A DNA stretch of 26,627 bases from Nitrososphaerota archaeon (GCA_022564385.1 JADFLN010000009.1:1-26627); one strand, 5' to 3'. Positions 7,532 through 16,214 are shown, numbered from the stretch's first letter. Numbers and translations: made by a program. The notes: generated by a model not told the origin, from the sequence alone.

Positions 7532-8188
7532 TTAAACCATTGACTTGGCAAATTCAGTTATTACCTTGTTCCAGTCTTTTGATTTGATAATTCCACTTGC
7601 AACAAGAATTCCTTTAGATCCTAACTCTACTGCTTTTGCTACGTCTTCTCCTGAAACAATTCCTGCACCACACAGTAGTTTAGTATTATTTTTTACACTC
7701 TTTACTGCATTTGAAGCTTTTGTAATTAACTCTGGTTTTTCCTTAGACACTGCCTTTCCTGAACCAATTAGTTCTGGTGGCTCTATTGCAATATAATCTG
7801 GATTCAGTTTTGAATATTTTTTAACTTCTGCAACATCTTTCACACAAACGATTGATGTCATCTTTAATTTTTTTAATTTTAAAACTAATTTTTGAATCTC
7901 ATTACTTGAAATTCTGTGTTCACTATGGTTGATTAATGATCCTTTGACTTTGGATTTTTTTAATAATTCTGGAATTACAAACCCAGTGGTACTTCCCACT
8001 TTGGAATCGTCTATATGTTGTGCTAAAATTGGAATTGAACTGTTTGCAACTAAACCAACAAGATGTTGTGGTGGCGCAATTGCAATTTTTACTTTGTATT
8101 TTTTAGAAATCTTTTCCACTATTTTTACAAGTTTGATAATTTTATCTCCTGAAATTTCTTCATAATTTTTACAATTTATTATAAACAT
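7532..8188 (-). CDS. tpiA: triosephosphate isomerase
   Basis: A 218-residue archaeal-type TIM, shorter than the bacterial enzyme as usual for archaea. It interconverts dihydroxyacetone phosphate and glyceraldehyde 3-phosphate. Active-site elements seen: Asn5 and Lys7 (IINCKNY), His88 (NHSEHR), Glu136 (AIEPPELIG), the phosphate-gripping loop after it (SGKAVSKEKPE) and the glycine-rich CGAGIVSG. An ATG seven codons further upstream (8209) exists. I prefer 8188 because AATTTAAT at 8211-8218 is centred 26.5 nt from it and because archaeal TIMs begin close to this lysine. Its end is 32 nt before the ppdK start on the same strand, joining two gluconeogenic steps. Confidence 0.94.
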   Translation of the reverse strand: MFIINCKNYEEISGDKIIKLVKIVEKISKKYKVKIAIAPPQHLVGLVANSSIPILAQHIDDSKVGSTTGFVIPELLKKSKVKGSLINHSEHRISSNEIQKLVLKLKKLKMTSIVCVKDVAEVKKYSKLNPDYIAIEPPELIGSGKAVSKEKPELITKASNAVKSVKNNTKLLCGAGIVSGEDVAKAVELGSKGILVASGIIKSKDWNKVITEFAKSMV

Positions 8189-8210
8189 CTTTTTTGAATC
8201 TTTTTGCATT

Positions 8211-8218
8211 AATTTAAT
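8211..8218 (-). promoter_or_regulatory. TATA-like box of tpiA
   Basis: AATTTAAT, self-complementary except at the ends, centred 26.5 nt before the ATG at 8188 on the minus strand. Confidence 0.45.
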
Positions 8219-8224
8219 TCTTGA

Positions 8225-8515
8225 TTAGGTTTGGTTAATTTTTGATTGCTTGTCGTATCTTTTCTTCATTGTCAAGACTATCATCATTAGAATTATTGCT
8301 GCAATATTTGTGCCTATAATAAATACATCTGATACAACAATTCCATAAATTAACCACAAAATTGCCCCCGCAGTGATAAAGATCATTAAAAATTTTGAAA
8401 CGTCTTTTAGACTCTTTGTTTTATATCCTTTGTAAATTTGTTCTACCCACCCTGTAAGAATTAAAACCCCTGCTGCAGTTCCAAGTAAGGTTAACAGAAC
8501 TCCATCAATTTCCAT
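8225..8515 (-). CDS. SemiSWEET/PQ-loop family small membrane protein
   Basis: A 96-residue protein with three predicted membrane helices (residues about 6-24, 41-61, 65-84), the size and topology of a SemiSWEET half-transporter that dimerises to move sugars or other small solutes. The loop after helix 1 reads EQIYKGYKTKSLKDVSKF, very like the SemiSWEET consensus PQI-x-K-x3-TKS-x-DVS, but the Pro of the PQ pair is replaced by Glu. The basic tail (MKKRYDKQ) fits a cytosolic C-terminus. It follows polB by 8 nt on the same strand, so the two are probably cotranscribed, an odd pairing. Substrate cannot be told. Confidence 0.8.
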   Translation of the reverse strand: MEIDGVLLTLLGTAAGVLILTGWVEQIYKGYKTKSLKDVSKFLMIFITAGAILWLIYGIVVSDVFIIGTNIAAIILMMIVLTMKKRYDKQSKINQT

Positions 8516-8523
8516 ATTTTACG

Positions 8524-11088
8524 TTAACTCCAAAAGAATTCATCTAGTCCTGTTTGTTTTGGTTTACCCAAAATTGTATCAAAATCCATGTCCATTGATG
8601 ATGTTATTTGTTCTAGTGTTGATTCTAAAAACTCCATATATTTTTTAGAATCCATCTCTTCTTTTTTTGCCAATTCTGTTGGCTTTACTCCTGGCTTATT
8701 TTGAATTTTGATGTATGAAATAATATCTCCTTTCTTAATCTCTCTAATTGCCTCTAATTGCTTTGCGGCTCTGATGTGTTGAGGAATTGTTTTTGTGTAT
8801 TCAGATATTGCTTTGCTGAGCATTACATTGAATGTTAGGTCTTCTATTGGTATTTCTTTTGCTACTACCTTTTTACTACATATTGCAATTTTTTCTGAAA
8901 TTTCTTTTTTTGCATTTTTGAAATCTTCCATTGTTTGGACTTTGGCTAGTACATCAATTACATCATAAAATAATTTTTTGATAAATGGGGGCGTGTGAGA
9001 TTTTTTTCCTGTAAGTCCTTTAACATCTACCTTTCCATCTTTTGTAACACCAAAATAATTTTTCTTTCTATTACTTAATACACAATACCTGTATGTCTTA
9101 TCAACCTCTAAATCTACTCCATGATCTTTCTTTGCTTGCTTTATTACTTCTTGAATTTGTTCTTCAGTTGGTTTTTTTATAAATAATGAATCTGTATCTC
9201 CATAAAGAACTTCAATACCTGTCTCTTCACATTTTTTGATTGTCTCTAAAATTGTGTGTCTGCCAATTGCAGTTGTTGCTTCTGCAGCTGGAAGAAAATA
9301 CAGGGGAAAAATCTCTGCACCCATAACACCATAACTTGCATTTAGAATAACCTTGAGGGCTTGACTGACTACTGTGTATTGTTGTCTTTGCTCCTCCGTT
9401 AGTGTCTCTTTTTTTGCTAGACTCTTGTAATAATTTACTCTTAAATCTCTTAGTGAGCCAATAATCATAGATGCAAGCCCATTTTTCTTTGAACAAGTCC
9501 AATGATTTGTTTGTGGAATTGTATTTTTCTTACATTCTTCATGAGGACATCTTACTGTCTCATATGATATGTTTCTAACTTTGATGATGCTAGGATATAG
9601 ACTTGCAAAGTCCATTACAACTACGTCAAAATGAATTCCTTTTTTAGGTTCAATTACAAGACCTCCTCTGAATTTTTTATCTTTTATTACCGCATCTGAT
9701 AAAACTCCCTCTGATCTTCTTTCAAGCTCTTCTCTTTTAGGAATCAAATAATTTCTTTTTCGATGTTCATAATAAAACAAACTTCTAATCCACTGAGACA
9801 CTCCCATTCTTGAAACATCATCAATTGGCATTCTTCCAATTCTTGCAATAATTACAAGCATATTCATTAGCAGATCATTGTTAAAACTTGTGAGTTCGTA
9901 TGTTAGAAGAGCATCATTATAACAATAATTTGCAGTTTGATAGAGTGTTAACTGATCAAACTCTAATCCATAGTCTATCTTTTCTTTGCCAAGCATAGCC
10001 TTTGAGACACTATTTAGTGAAAAATTTGTATATTTTTGACTGAATACATAGATTTGAAATGCACGATTTGAAAAAGTCCTGTACAAATCAAGATGAACTC
10101 CTTGTTTTAGTGTTGCAGAATTCTTCATCATGTAAAGTGGATTCATTGAGTTTTTGATTCCAAGTCTTTCTGCTCTGTTGTAAAGATATGGTAAATCAAA
10201 TTCATCTCCATTGTATGTAATGATAAATGGAAACTCTTTGATGATGTCAAATGCATCTTGTATCATCTCTTTTTCTTTGTCCAAGTCATAGAATACAATC
10301 TTGATACTTTGGTCTAGTTCGTTTGTTCCTTCTTCAGTTCCCTCTGTTTTGAGCACAAAAATCTGTCCAAATCCGTTAGATCCTTTGAATCCAATCGCAG
10401 TTACTTTTTTCTCTGCAACTTTTGGGTCTGGAATTCTCCCAACCACTGATTCTACTTCAATATCTACACTTAATCTCTTGATTTTTGGAATCGGTTGATT
10501 TAGTAAATCTGCCCACTCTGAAATGAATTTCTTGAATTGTTCAGCATCAACCATACATTCACTGTCTACCTTATCCCATAGCAAACTTTTCAGTTCAATT
10601 TTTACTTCGTCTGGAATTTCTAGTTCAACTGGTTTTTGATCAAGTTTTCCATTTTTAATTTCATAATATTTTCCAATAATTAACCCTCTGTCATAAAGAT
10701 AGGTTTCATAATATTTGATATCTGATTCCCAAGTTTCAATAATGTTCCTAATACTTTTGTCACCTGCTGTTCCTCCAATTGCTAGAGGATCTGCTACTGT
10801 GATTTTTGACATATTAATTTCCTTGTCTTGTAGTAAATCATATCGTTGAACGGTTTTGATTTCAAGCACATCATCTCTTTCTTGAAGAAAATCTAATTCC
10901 TCTGGTGTTAATTTTGAATAGCAGTAAGGCTTGTGACCTGTTTCATCTTTCCACAAAATTAGCTTCTGTGATTTTGGCTCATAGAATTTTAAAACAGCAC
11001 ATTTTGAAATGTTGTCATATGTGGCTGATACCAACATTGCTGCTGGCATTGTTTCAATTTTTTCAGTCCCTGTTACATTTACTTGCAT
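8524..11088 (-). CDS. polB: family B DNA polymerase
   Basis: A replicative-type PolB with proofreading. In order: ExoI (LSVDIEVES), ExoII (ITYNGDEFDLPYL), ExoIII (YCYNDALLTYEL), Pol motif A (MDFASLYPSII), motif B (LKVILNASYGVMG), motif C (YGDTDSLFI) and the thumb KGLTGKK. All catalytic acids are present. The protein ends QTGLDEFFWS, a textbook PIP box (Q-x2-L-x2-F-F) for binding the PCNA clamp. I start at the ATG at 11088 (854 residues), 4 nt after the dCMP deaminase stop and preceded by GTGAG. Longer versions from 11109 or 11142 would overlap the deaminase gene by 17-50 nt. Same-strand order deaminase, polB, SemiSWEET suggests an operon. Confidence 0.95.
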   Translation of the reverse strand: MQVNVTGTEKIETMPAAMLVSATYDNISKCAVLKFYEPKSQKLILWKDETGHKPYCYSKLTPEELDFLQERDDVLEIKTVQRYDLLQDKEINMSKITVADPLAIGGTAGDKSIRNIIETWESDIKYYETYLYDRGLIIGKYYEIKNGKLDQKPVELEIPDEVKIELKSLLWDKVDSECMVDAEQFKKFISEWADLLNQPIPKIKRLSVDIEVESVVGRIPDPKVAEKKVTAIGFKGSNGFGQIFVLKTEGTEEGTNELDQSIKIVFYDLDKEKEMIQDAFDIIKEFPFIITYNGDEFDLPYLYNRAERLGIKNSMNPLYMMKNSATLKQGVHLDLYRTFSNRAFQIYVFSQKYTNFSLNSVSKAMLGKEKIDYGLEFDQLTLYQTANYCYNDALLTYELTSFNNDLLMNMLVIIARIGRMPIDDVSRMGVSQWIRSLFYYEHRKRNYLIPKREELERRSEGVLSDAVIKDKKFRGGLVIEPKKGIHFDVVVMDFASLYPSIIKVRNISYETVRCPHEECKKNTIPQTNHWTCSKKNGLASMIIGSLRDLRVNYYKSLAKKETLTEEQRQQYTVVSQALKVILNASYGVMGAEIFPLYFLPAAEATTAIGRHTILETIKKCEETGIEVLYGDTDSLFIKKPTEEQIQEVIKQAKKDHGVDLEVDKTYRYCVLSNRKKNYFGVTKDGKVDVKGLTGKKSHTPPFIKKLFYDVIDVLAKVQTMEDFKNAKKEISEKIAICSKKVVAKEIPIEDLTFNVMLSKAISEYTKTIPQHIRAAKQLEAIREIKKGDIISYIKIQNKPGVKPTELAKKEEMDSKKYMEFLESTLEQITSSMDMDFDTILGKPKQTGLDEFFWS

Positions 11089-11092
11089 TTTC

Positions 11093-11620
11093 TCACATAG
11101 AATTTTCATACTTGCTGAGTAGTTTTTTTGCCCATTTTGCAATATTTTTTTTATCGAGTTGAATTACTTCCACTTTTGCTTCTTCTATCAAGTCAAAATC
11201 TGTTTCTGGATAAGAGTCAAGACAAACAAATTTTTTAATTCCTATTGTTATTGCCATTTTAGTGCATTCTAGGCATGGAACAAATGTCGTATACATTATT
11301 GCCCCCCCTGATCCTGCCTCTATTCCTAAAATTGCACAATGCATTATGGCATTTGCTTCTGCATGATTACAAAGACATCTGTCTAGCGATGCCCCCGATT
11401 CTATCTTTCCTTCCATTCTAAGTTGACATCTCTTACATCCTCCTTCAAAACAATTTTTGATTCCAGGAGGTGTTCCATTGTATCCTGTTGCCAACTGTCT
11501 GTGGTTTCTAACAATTACTGCACCAACTTGTCTTGTCATGCAGTTTGAACGAAGTTTTGCCAATTCTGCTTGTAGCATAAAGTATTCATCCCAATTTGGT
11601 CTATCAAAAGAGATACTCAC
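11093..11620 (-). CDS. deoxycytidylate (dCMP) deaminase
   Basis: A 175-residue zinc deaminase that turns dCMP into dUMP to feed thymidylate synthesis. The catalytic signature is complete: HAEAN (His86 ligand, Glu88 proton shuttle) and PCLEC (Cys116 and Cys119 ligands). Extra cysteines at 57, 62, 65, 82 and 84 lie where dCMP deaminases often carry a second metal site. The N-terminal SNCMTRQVGAVIV and GYNGTPPG motifs are family-typical. The start is GTG at 11620; no ATG lies upstream before an in-frame stop. It sits 4 nt ahead of polB, linking nucleotide supply with replication, and is divergent from the Hef-like helicase. Confidence 0.92.
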   Translation of the reverse strand: MSISFDRPNWDEYFMLQAELAKLRSNCMTRQVGAVIVRNHRQLATGYNGTPPGIKNCFEGGCKRCQLRMEGKIESGASLDRCLCNHAEANAIMHCAILGIEAGSGGAIMYTTFVPCLECTKMAITIGIKKFVCLDSYPETDFDLIEEAKVEVIQLDKKNIAKWAKKLLSKYENSM

Positions 11621-11760
11621 ACAAATTCTTCCTGCCTGCTCAATATATGGTTCGCGTTAGTTGAAATTTTGTTCTTTTATGGATGTTGATAGTTGAGTAA
11701 TGGATAGCATTTTACTATACAAACGCATAAAATCAATAAATTCTGATTTTTCTCTGTAGA

Positions 11761-13269
11761 ATGACTCAATATCTTGAAAAAAAATATGTTCAAAAAAACT
11801 CTATAGAGAAACGAGATTATCAAGTAAATCTTGCAAATCAAGCAATTGAAGAAAATTGTATTGTAGTTTTACCTACTGGCCTTGGAAAGACTGCTATTGC
11901 ACTGCATGTAATTGCAGAATATCTGTCAAAAGGAACAGGTGGAGCATTATTTTTGGCTCCAACTAGAGTTTTGGTACACCAACATTATGAATTCCTAAAA
12001 TCTAATCTTACTTTAGATGATATTTCCTTAATTACTGGCGAAGATCCTATTCAAAAACGGACCAAACTTTGGGGTAATAGTGTAATTTGTGCAACTCCTG
12101 AAATTACTAAAAATGATCTGGATAGACAAATTGTATCTCCAGAACAATTCAATCTTGTAATCTTTGATGAAGTACATAGAACTGTTGGTGATTATGCTTA
12201 TTCAGGAATTGCAGAACGATTTGTAAATTCTTCTGCTAGACTTATTGGGATGACTGCAACTCTTCCAAGTGAAAAAGAAAAAGCTACGGAGATACTAACG
12301 AAGCTTAGAATTTCAAGTATAGCCGAAAGAACAGAAGATAGCCCTGATGTAAAACCCTACATACAAGAAACTAATACCGAATGGATTTATGTTGAACTCC
12401 CACCAGAATTAAAATCAATTCAGACTTTATTGAAGTTAGCATTAGATGAAAGATATGATACTCTACGTAAAAATGGCATTCGTCTAGCAGAACAACAATC
12501 TCTTTCTGCTTTACTTAGAATCAGGCAGTTTGTATTAAAACAAAATAGGCGTTCTGCAAAACATCTCGTTATTGCAATTAAAATTCATTATGAGTTGAAT
12601 AAACTTGAAGCTCATGGAATCACTCCTTTTCTAAAATTTTGTGAGCGTGCACGGACAAAAAAAGGTGCTGGAGTTAAAGAACTCTTTGAGATTGATCCTA
12701 ATTTTACTAGAGCAATACATCTTGCAAAAGAAGCACAGTCTAGGGGGATTGAGCATTCAAAGATTCTTAAACTAAAAGAAATTCTTGAGTCCGTTCCTGG
12801 AAAAGCTCTAATTTTTACTAGTTATAGGGATTCTGTAGACTTGATCTTCAATAAACTAACAGATATGGGCATTTCTGCAGGAATTTTAATTGGTAAAGCA
12901 GGTAAAACTGGACTAAAACAAAAAGAACAGATTGAAACTGTGCAAAAATTTAGAGATGGACTTTTTCAAGTGTTAGTTGCAACACGTGTTGGCGAAGAAG
13001 GATTAGACATTGCTGAAGTAAATCAAGTAATTTTCTATGATAATGTTCCAAGCTCTATTCGATATATCCAAAGAAGAGGAAGAACTGGAAGAAAAGACAC
13101 TGGTAAACTTGTAGTACTTATTGCAAAAAACACTATTGATGAGCGATATTATTGGATAGGAAAAAGAAAGATGTTATCTGCCAAATCTATGGGTGAAAAG
13201 ATGACCAAAGTCTTGGAACAAAATCGAGGAATGGAATCTCAAAAAACAGGACTAGATGTTTTTCTCTAG
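11761..13269 (+). CDS. hef: Hef/FANCM-like superfamily 2 helicase (helicase-only form)
   Basis: A 502-residue DNA helicase of the Hef family, which remodels stalled replication forks. Motifs: Q-like RDYQVNLA, Walker A PTGLGKT, FLAPTRVL, DEVH box (IFDEVHR), motif III MTATLPS, then the insertion domain (residues about 200-310), motif IV ALIFTSYRDS, motif V VATRVGEEGLDI and motif VI RRGRTGR. It lacks the XPF nuclease half found in euryarchaeal Hef, as in several other archaea. The C-terminus QKTGLDVFL fits a PIP box (K-x2-L-x2-F-L) for PCNA binding. The stop codon overlaps that of the convergent gene by 4 nt (CTAG). Confidence 0.9.
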   Translation: MTQYLEKKYVQKNSIEKRDYQVNLANQAIEENCIVVLPTGLGKTAIALHVIAEYLSKGTGGALFLAPTRVLVHQHYEFLKSNLTLDDISLITGEDPIQKRTKLWGNSVICATPEITKNDLDRQIVSPEQFNLVIFDEVHRTVGDYAYSGIAERFVNSSARLIGMTATLPSEKEKATEILTKLRISSIAERTEDSPDVKPYIQETNTEWIYVELPPELKSIQTLLKLALDERYDTLRKNGIRLAEQQSLSALLRIRQFVLKQNRRSAKHLVIAIKIHYELNKLEAHGITPFLKFCERARTKKGAGVKELFEIDPNFTRAIHLAKEAQSRGIEHSKILKLKEILESVPGKALIFTSYRDSVDLIFNKLTDMGISAGILIGKAGKTGLKQKEQIETVQKFRDGLFQVLVATRVGEEGLDIAEVNQVIFYDNVPSSIRYIQRRGRTGRKDTGKLVVLIAKNTIDERYYWIGKRKMLSAKSMGEKMTKVLEQNRGMESQKTGLDVFL

Positions 13270-13541
13270 TTTTTGTATTGTTTAGAAATTTGTTCAAAAA
13301 CCTTTAACTTTGTTTGAATTACTTTGTTTTTCATTCCTGATTCTAAATGATGAATGCTACTGCTTTTTGCAACAAGCAAATTTTCTAATCTAATATCAAA
13401 CTGATTTTGAAGAAATTTTTCTGCCCCTTGAAATCCATCATCAAATTCTAAATTATCAAATGTCCCTTTTGCCAAATTATTAATGGACTTTTCTAAATAT
13501 AATAGAATCTCATCAAGTATTTTTTCTGTTAATAATGTCAT
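13266..13541 (-). CDS. conserved small protein of unknown function
   Basis: A 91-residue, largely helical protein, amphipathic in the N-terminal 25 residues (LTEKILDEILLYLEKSINN) and lysine-rich at the end. No cysteines, no signal peptide, no family I recognise. It follows the parvulin gene by 14 nt on the same strand and probably shares its transcript. It ends in a 4-nt stop-codon overlap with the helicase gene. Confidence 0.7.
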   Translation of the reverse strand: MTLLTEKILDEILLYLEKSINNLAKGTFDNLEFDDGFQGAEKFLQNQFDIRLENLLVAKSSSIHHLESGMKNKVIQTKLKVFEQISKQYKN

Positions 13542-13555
13542 TATTATGATGAAAA

Positions 13556-13834
13556 TTATGCCAATCTTTTGATTATGTGATACCCAAATTCTGTTTTCAC
13601 AGGCTCTGAAACTTGTCCAATTTGTAGTTTGAATGCAACTTCCTCAAATTTCTTTACCATCATACCTTTTGTAAAATAACCTAAACTCCCATCTTTTTTT
13701 CCACTACCTGAATCAATTGACAACTCTTTTGCCAACTTTCCAAATTTTTCGCCGTTTTTGAGTCTCTCTACAATGGCAAGTAACTCACTTTGTTTTTCAA
13801 CTAGAATATGGGAACACTTGATTTTTACAGACAA
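13556..13834 (-). CDS. stand-alone parvulin peptidyl-prolyl isomerase (CsPinA-like)
   Basis: A 92-residue single-domain parvulin that catalyses cis/trans isomerisation of prolyl bonds. It starts SVKIKCSHILV and contains GEKFGKLAKELSID, SGKKDGSLGYFTKGMMV, FEEVAFKLQIGQVSEPV and the closing FGYHIIKRL, all PpiC/rotamase landmarks including both conserved His residues (SHIL, YHII). It closely resembles the characterised parvulin of Cenarchaeum symbiosum from memory of that sequence. No signal peptide is visible. The start codon is TTG at 13834, the only one consistent with the conserved N-terminus. It is divergent from tbp, with 69 nt between start codons. Confidence 0.93.
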   Translation of the reverse strand: MSVKIKCSHILVEKQSELLAIVERLKNGEKFGKLAKELSIDSGSGKKDGSLGYFTKGMMVKKFEEVAFKLQIGQVSEPVKTEFGYHIIKRLA

Positions 13835-13873
13835 TATTGTTTTTGATTTTTCTCTACCTCTTAATTGTTTTTC

Positions 13874-13881
13874 TTTAAATA
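13874..13881 (+). promoter_or_regulatory. TATA box of tbp
   Basis: TTTAAATA centred 26.5 nt before the ATG at 13904. This spacing argues for that ATG over the in-frame TTG at 13865, which lies upstream of the box. Confidence 0.65.
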
Positions 13882-13903
13882 TGGTCTACTTAACTTGATT
13901 TCT

Positions 13904-14464
13904 ATGCCAGTTACAAAACCTATAATTGAAATTGTAAATGTTGTAGCATCAGCTACAATAGATCAGAGATTAGATCTATATGATATTGTAAAAAAATTCC
14001 CTGCCGTAGAGTATAATCCTGATCAATTTCCAGGTGCAGTCTTTCGTCTAAAAAGTCCAAAAACATCAACACTACTTTTCAGTACCGGCAAGATGGTGTG
14101 TACTGGTTCAAAATCTTCTGTTTTGGCAGTAAAGGCAGTAAATGCGGTTGTTGCAAAATTGAGAAAAGGTGGGATTAAAATTAAAAAAAATGCGGTTGTT
14201 ACTGTACAGAATATCGTATCCTCAATAAATCTTGGAGGACGAGTTCATCTTGAAAAAGCTGCACGAACATTACCCAGAAGCATGTATGAGCCTGAACAAT
14301 TCCCGGGGGTCATTCATAGAATGCTTGACCCTAAAACCGTAATTCTAATTTTTGCATCAGGAAAACTGGTCTGTACTGGAGCCAAAACTGAGAAAGACGT
14401 CTTTCGCTCAGTAAACAATCTTCATAGTATGCTTGAAGAAAAAGACTTGATGATTTATGAGTAG
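13904..14464 (+). CDS. tbp: TATA-box binding protein
   Basis: A 186-residue TBP made of the two direct repeats of the saddle fold. Repeat 1 has NVVASATIDQRLDL, PDQFPGAVFRLKSPKTS and STGKMVCTG; repeat 2 has NIVSSINLGGRVHL, PEQFPGVIHRMLDPKT and ASGKLVCTGAK. The DNA-intercalating phenylalanines of each half are present (QFPG and the F preceding the SGK/TGK turn). It recruits TFB and RNA polymerase to promoters such as those annotated here. The gene for TFB follows 66 nt downstream on the same strand, so both general factors for initiation are neighbours. The start is supported by its TATA box and by family length. Confidence 0.97.
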   Translation: MPVTKPIIEIVNVVASATIDQRLDLYDIVKKFPAVEYNPDQFPGAVFRLKSPKTSTLLFSTGKMVCTGSKSSVLAVKAVNAVVAKLRKGGIKIKKNAVVTVQNIVSSINLGGRVHLEKAARTLPRSMYEPEQFPGVIHRMLDPKTVILIFASGKLVCTGAKTEKDVFRSVNNLHSMLEEKDLMIYE

Positions 14465-14530
14465 ATCCCTCTTCAATTATGGAAAATATTATGATTTATT
14501 TATCTAAACTAATTTTGATTCTATAGGAAT

Positions 14531-15433
14531 ATGACTCAACAGCTTCAAAATAAAGAGAAATGTCCTAGATGCGGCAAAAATAATTTAGTCACAGATACTG
14601 AATCTGGTGAATTTTTTTGTGGTAAATGTGGATTTGTAATTGATGAAAGAGTATACACTCTTGGCCCCGAAAGAAAATTTTCTGATGATACTACAAACAA
14701 ATCCCGCACTGGTGATAGAACATCATTAACTAGACATGATCAAGGTCTTAGTACTATAATTAATCCAATTAACAAGGACTCGTCTGGAAAACCATTATCA
14801 GCATCAATGAAAACCTCAATTAAACGACTTAGAATTTGGGACAGTCGAAGTCGCATCAGCGGCTCTGTTGATAAAAATCTTCAACAGGCGTTAGGCGAGT
14901 TACTCAAAATGAAAGAAAAGTTATCTCTGTCTGATGCTATAGTGGAGAAAGCAGCTTACATTTACAGAAAAGCTATAGAAAAAAAATTGGTAAAAGGAAG
15001 ATCAATTTCAGCTTTGATTGCTGCTGCACTTTATGCTGCATGTCGTGAATCTGGAACACCGCGAACACTAAATGAAATTTCAAATTCAATTAATATCAAA
15101 AGAAAAAACCTTGCAGTGTGTTATAGGATGCTTTTAAGAGAATTGGAATTGAAGATGCCAGTAGTTGATTCCATTTCCTGTATTGCAAAGATTGCAAGTA
15201 CTGCTGGTTTGTCTGAAAAAGCAAAACGCTATGCCATGAAGCTTCTCAAAAAAGCAGAAGAAGAAACAATTCTTGCTGGAAAAGATCCAATGGGAATGGC
15301 AGCTTCCGCACTGTATCTTGCCAGTCTTGCGACTGGTGAAAATGTTGGGCAGAGAACACTTGCATTAGCTGGGGGAATAACTGAGGTTACAATCAGAAAC
15401 AGATGTAAAAATCTAAGAGAATTAAGTCTCTAA
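14531..15433 (+). CDS. tfb: transcription initiation factor B
   Basis: A 300-residue TFIIB homologue. The N-terminal zinc ribbon has Cys11-x2-Cys14 and Cys30-x2-Cys33. The B-finger/reader segment (residues about 40-75, LGPERKF then SRTGDRTSLTRHDQG) is present. Two cyclin-like repeats follow (about 115-205 with KGRSISALIAAALYAACRE, and 210-298 with AGKDPMGMAASALYLASLA), and an HTH near the end (ITEVTIRNRCKNLREL) is the part that reads BRE DNA. It bridges TBP and the polymerase. A TATA-like TTTATCTA lies about 28 nt upstream, so it can be transcribed separately from tbp. Confidence 0.97.
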   Translation: MTQQLQNKEKCPRCGKNNLVTDTESGEFFCGKCGFVIDERVYTLGPERKFSDDTTNKSRTGDRTSLTRHDQGLSTIINPINKDSSGKPLSASMKTSIKRLRIWDSRSRISGSVDKNLQQALGELLKMKEKLSLSDAIVEKAAYIYRKAIEKKLVKGRSISALIAAALYAACRESGTPRTLNEISNSINIKRKNLAVCYRMLLRELELKMPVVDSISCIAKIASTAGLSEKAKRYAMKLLKKAEEETILAGKDPMGMAASALYLASLATGENVGQRTLALAGGITEVTIRNRCKNLRELSL

Positions 15434-15462
15434 TCCCCCTCAAATTTTCTGATTAAATTATA

Positions 15463-15741
15463 TCAACTAAAAATTCGTTCTCTTATCTCTGGTATGTATT
15501 TGTATATCATGTCTCTGACTTTGATTTGGTCTTCTTTAGTTGGCATTTCTTTTTGTGCGCTAAGAATTGCGCCACTCATTCCAAGTGCCATTCCAATTAC
15601 AATCCCAAAAACAAATTCCTTGGGATTTTCTACTTTAAACATCTCTTTATTTTCTTTAATTTCTTCTAGATAAGATGGGATTGTTGCTACTGCACCGTTG
15701 ATAGTTTGTGTTATTATTGATTCTAATTGGTCTTCACTCAT
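15463..15741 (-). CDS. small protein with one hydrophobic segment, unknown
   Basis: A 92-residue protein. Residues about 43-62 (FVFGIVIGMALGMSGAILSA) form a glycine-rich hydrophobic helix long enough to cross the membrane, flanked by charged helices. No family recognised. A TATA-like AATTTATTAG lies about 26 nt before the ATG on the minus strand, supporting a leaderless start. It is convergent with tfb across 29 nt. Confidence 0.7.
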   Translation of the reverse strand: MSEDQLESIITQTINGAVATIPSYLEEIKENKEMFKVENPKEFVFGIVIGMALGMSGAILSAQKEMPTKEDQIKVRDMIYKYIPEIRERIFS

Positions 15742-15812
15742 GTATTGTTTCTTAGTGAATTCCTAATAAATTTGTGCCTAAGATTTTTAATTAAGACTTT
15801 CTGATCAGACAC

Positions 15813-16214
15813 ATGTTCACATTTTTTACTACAAATCAGGCAAATGATGCATTACCTGATGTGATAAAAAAATTTGAGTATGCATTGGCTAAAACACATG
15901 AAGTAACAAAACTAGAACAACAATTACAAACGAGTCTATCTATTACTGGCTCTTTTGAAGAATATGTTCCTTTAAAACAAAAACTAAATTCTGCAATTAC
16001 AACATTTTATGAATCAGTTGAAATCCTAGAAAATACTGGAGTAGTAGTCAAAAGTATTGAACAAGGCTTACTTGATTTCCCTTCAAAGAGATTTAACGAG
16101 GAAGTTTGGCTCTGTTGGAAATATGGCGAAACTGAAATTAGGTTTTGGCATGAAAAAGATTCTGGTTTTATGGGCAGAAAGCCTATAGAAGTGAATGATG
16201 AATCCTTGGTATGA
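15813..16214 (+). CDS. DUF2203 family protein
   Basis: A 133-residue protein of DUF2203 (PF09969). Family features: start FTTNQANDALPDVIKKF, a helical middle, GVVVKSIEQGLLDFPS and the strongly conserved VWLCWKYGE, then IRFWHEKDSGFMGRKPI. The conserved Trp, His and Asp residues suggest a binding or catalytic site, but no activity is known to me. TTTTTAAT about 26 nt upstream supports the ATG start. Confidence 0.88.
   Translation: MFTFFTTNQANDALPDVIKKFEYALAKTHEVTKLEQQLQTSLSITGSFEEYVPLKQKLNSAITTFYESVEILENTGVVVKSIEQGLLDFPSKRFNEEVWLCWKYGETEIRFWHEKDSGFMGRKPIEVNDESLV

Noticed and set aside
9227..9502. 91-codon frame on the minus strand inside polB
   Set aside because: It is a shifted frame of the polymerase region around motif B; the polymerase frame is uninterrupted with all motifs.
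11089..11142. Longer N-terminus of PolB
   Set aside because: It would overlap the dCMP deaminase gene; the ATG at 11088 gives a 4-nt gap and has a partial Shine-Dalgarno sequence. Not excluded completely.
13865..13903. TTG-initiated N-terminal extension of TBP
   Set aside because: The TATA box lies inside this extension and the resulting residues match no TBP; ATG at 13904 fits spacing and length.
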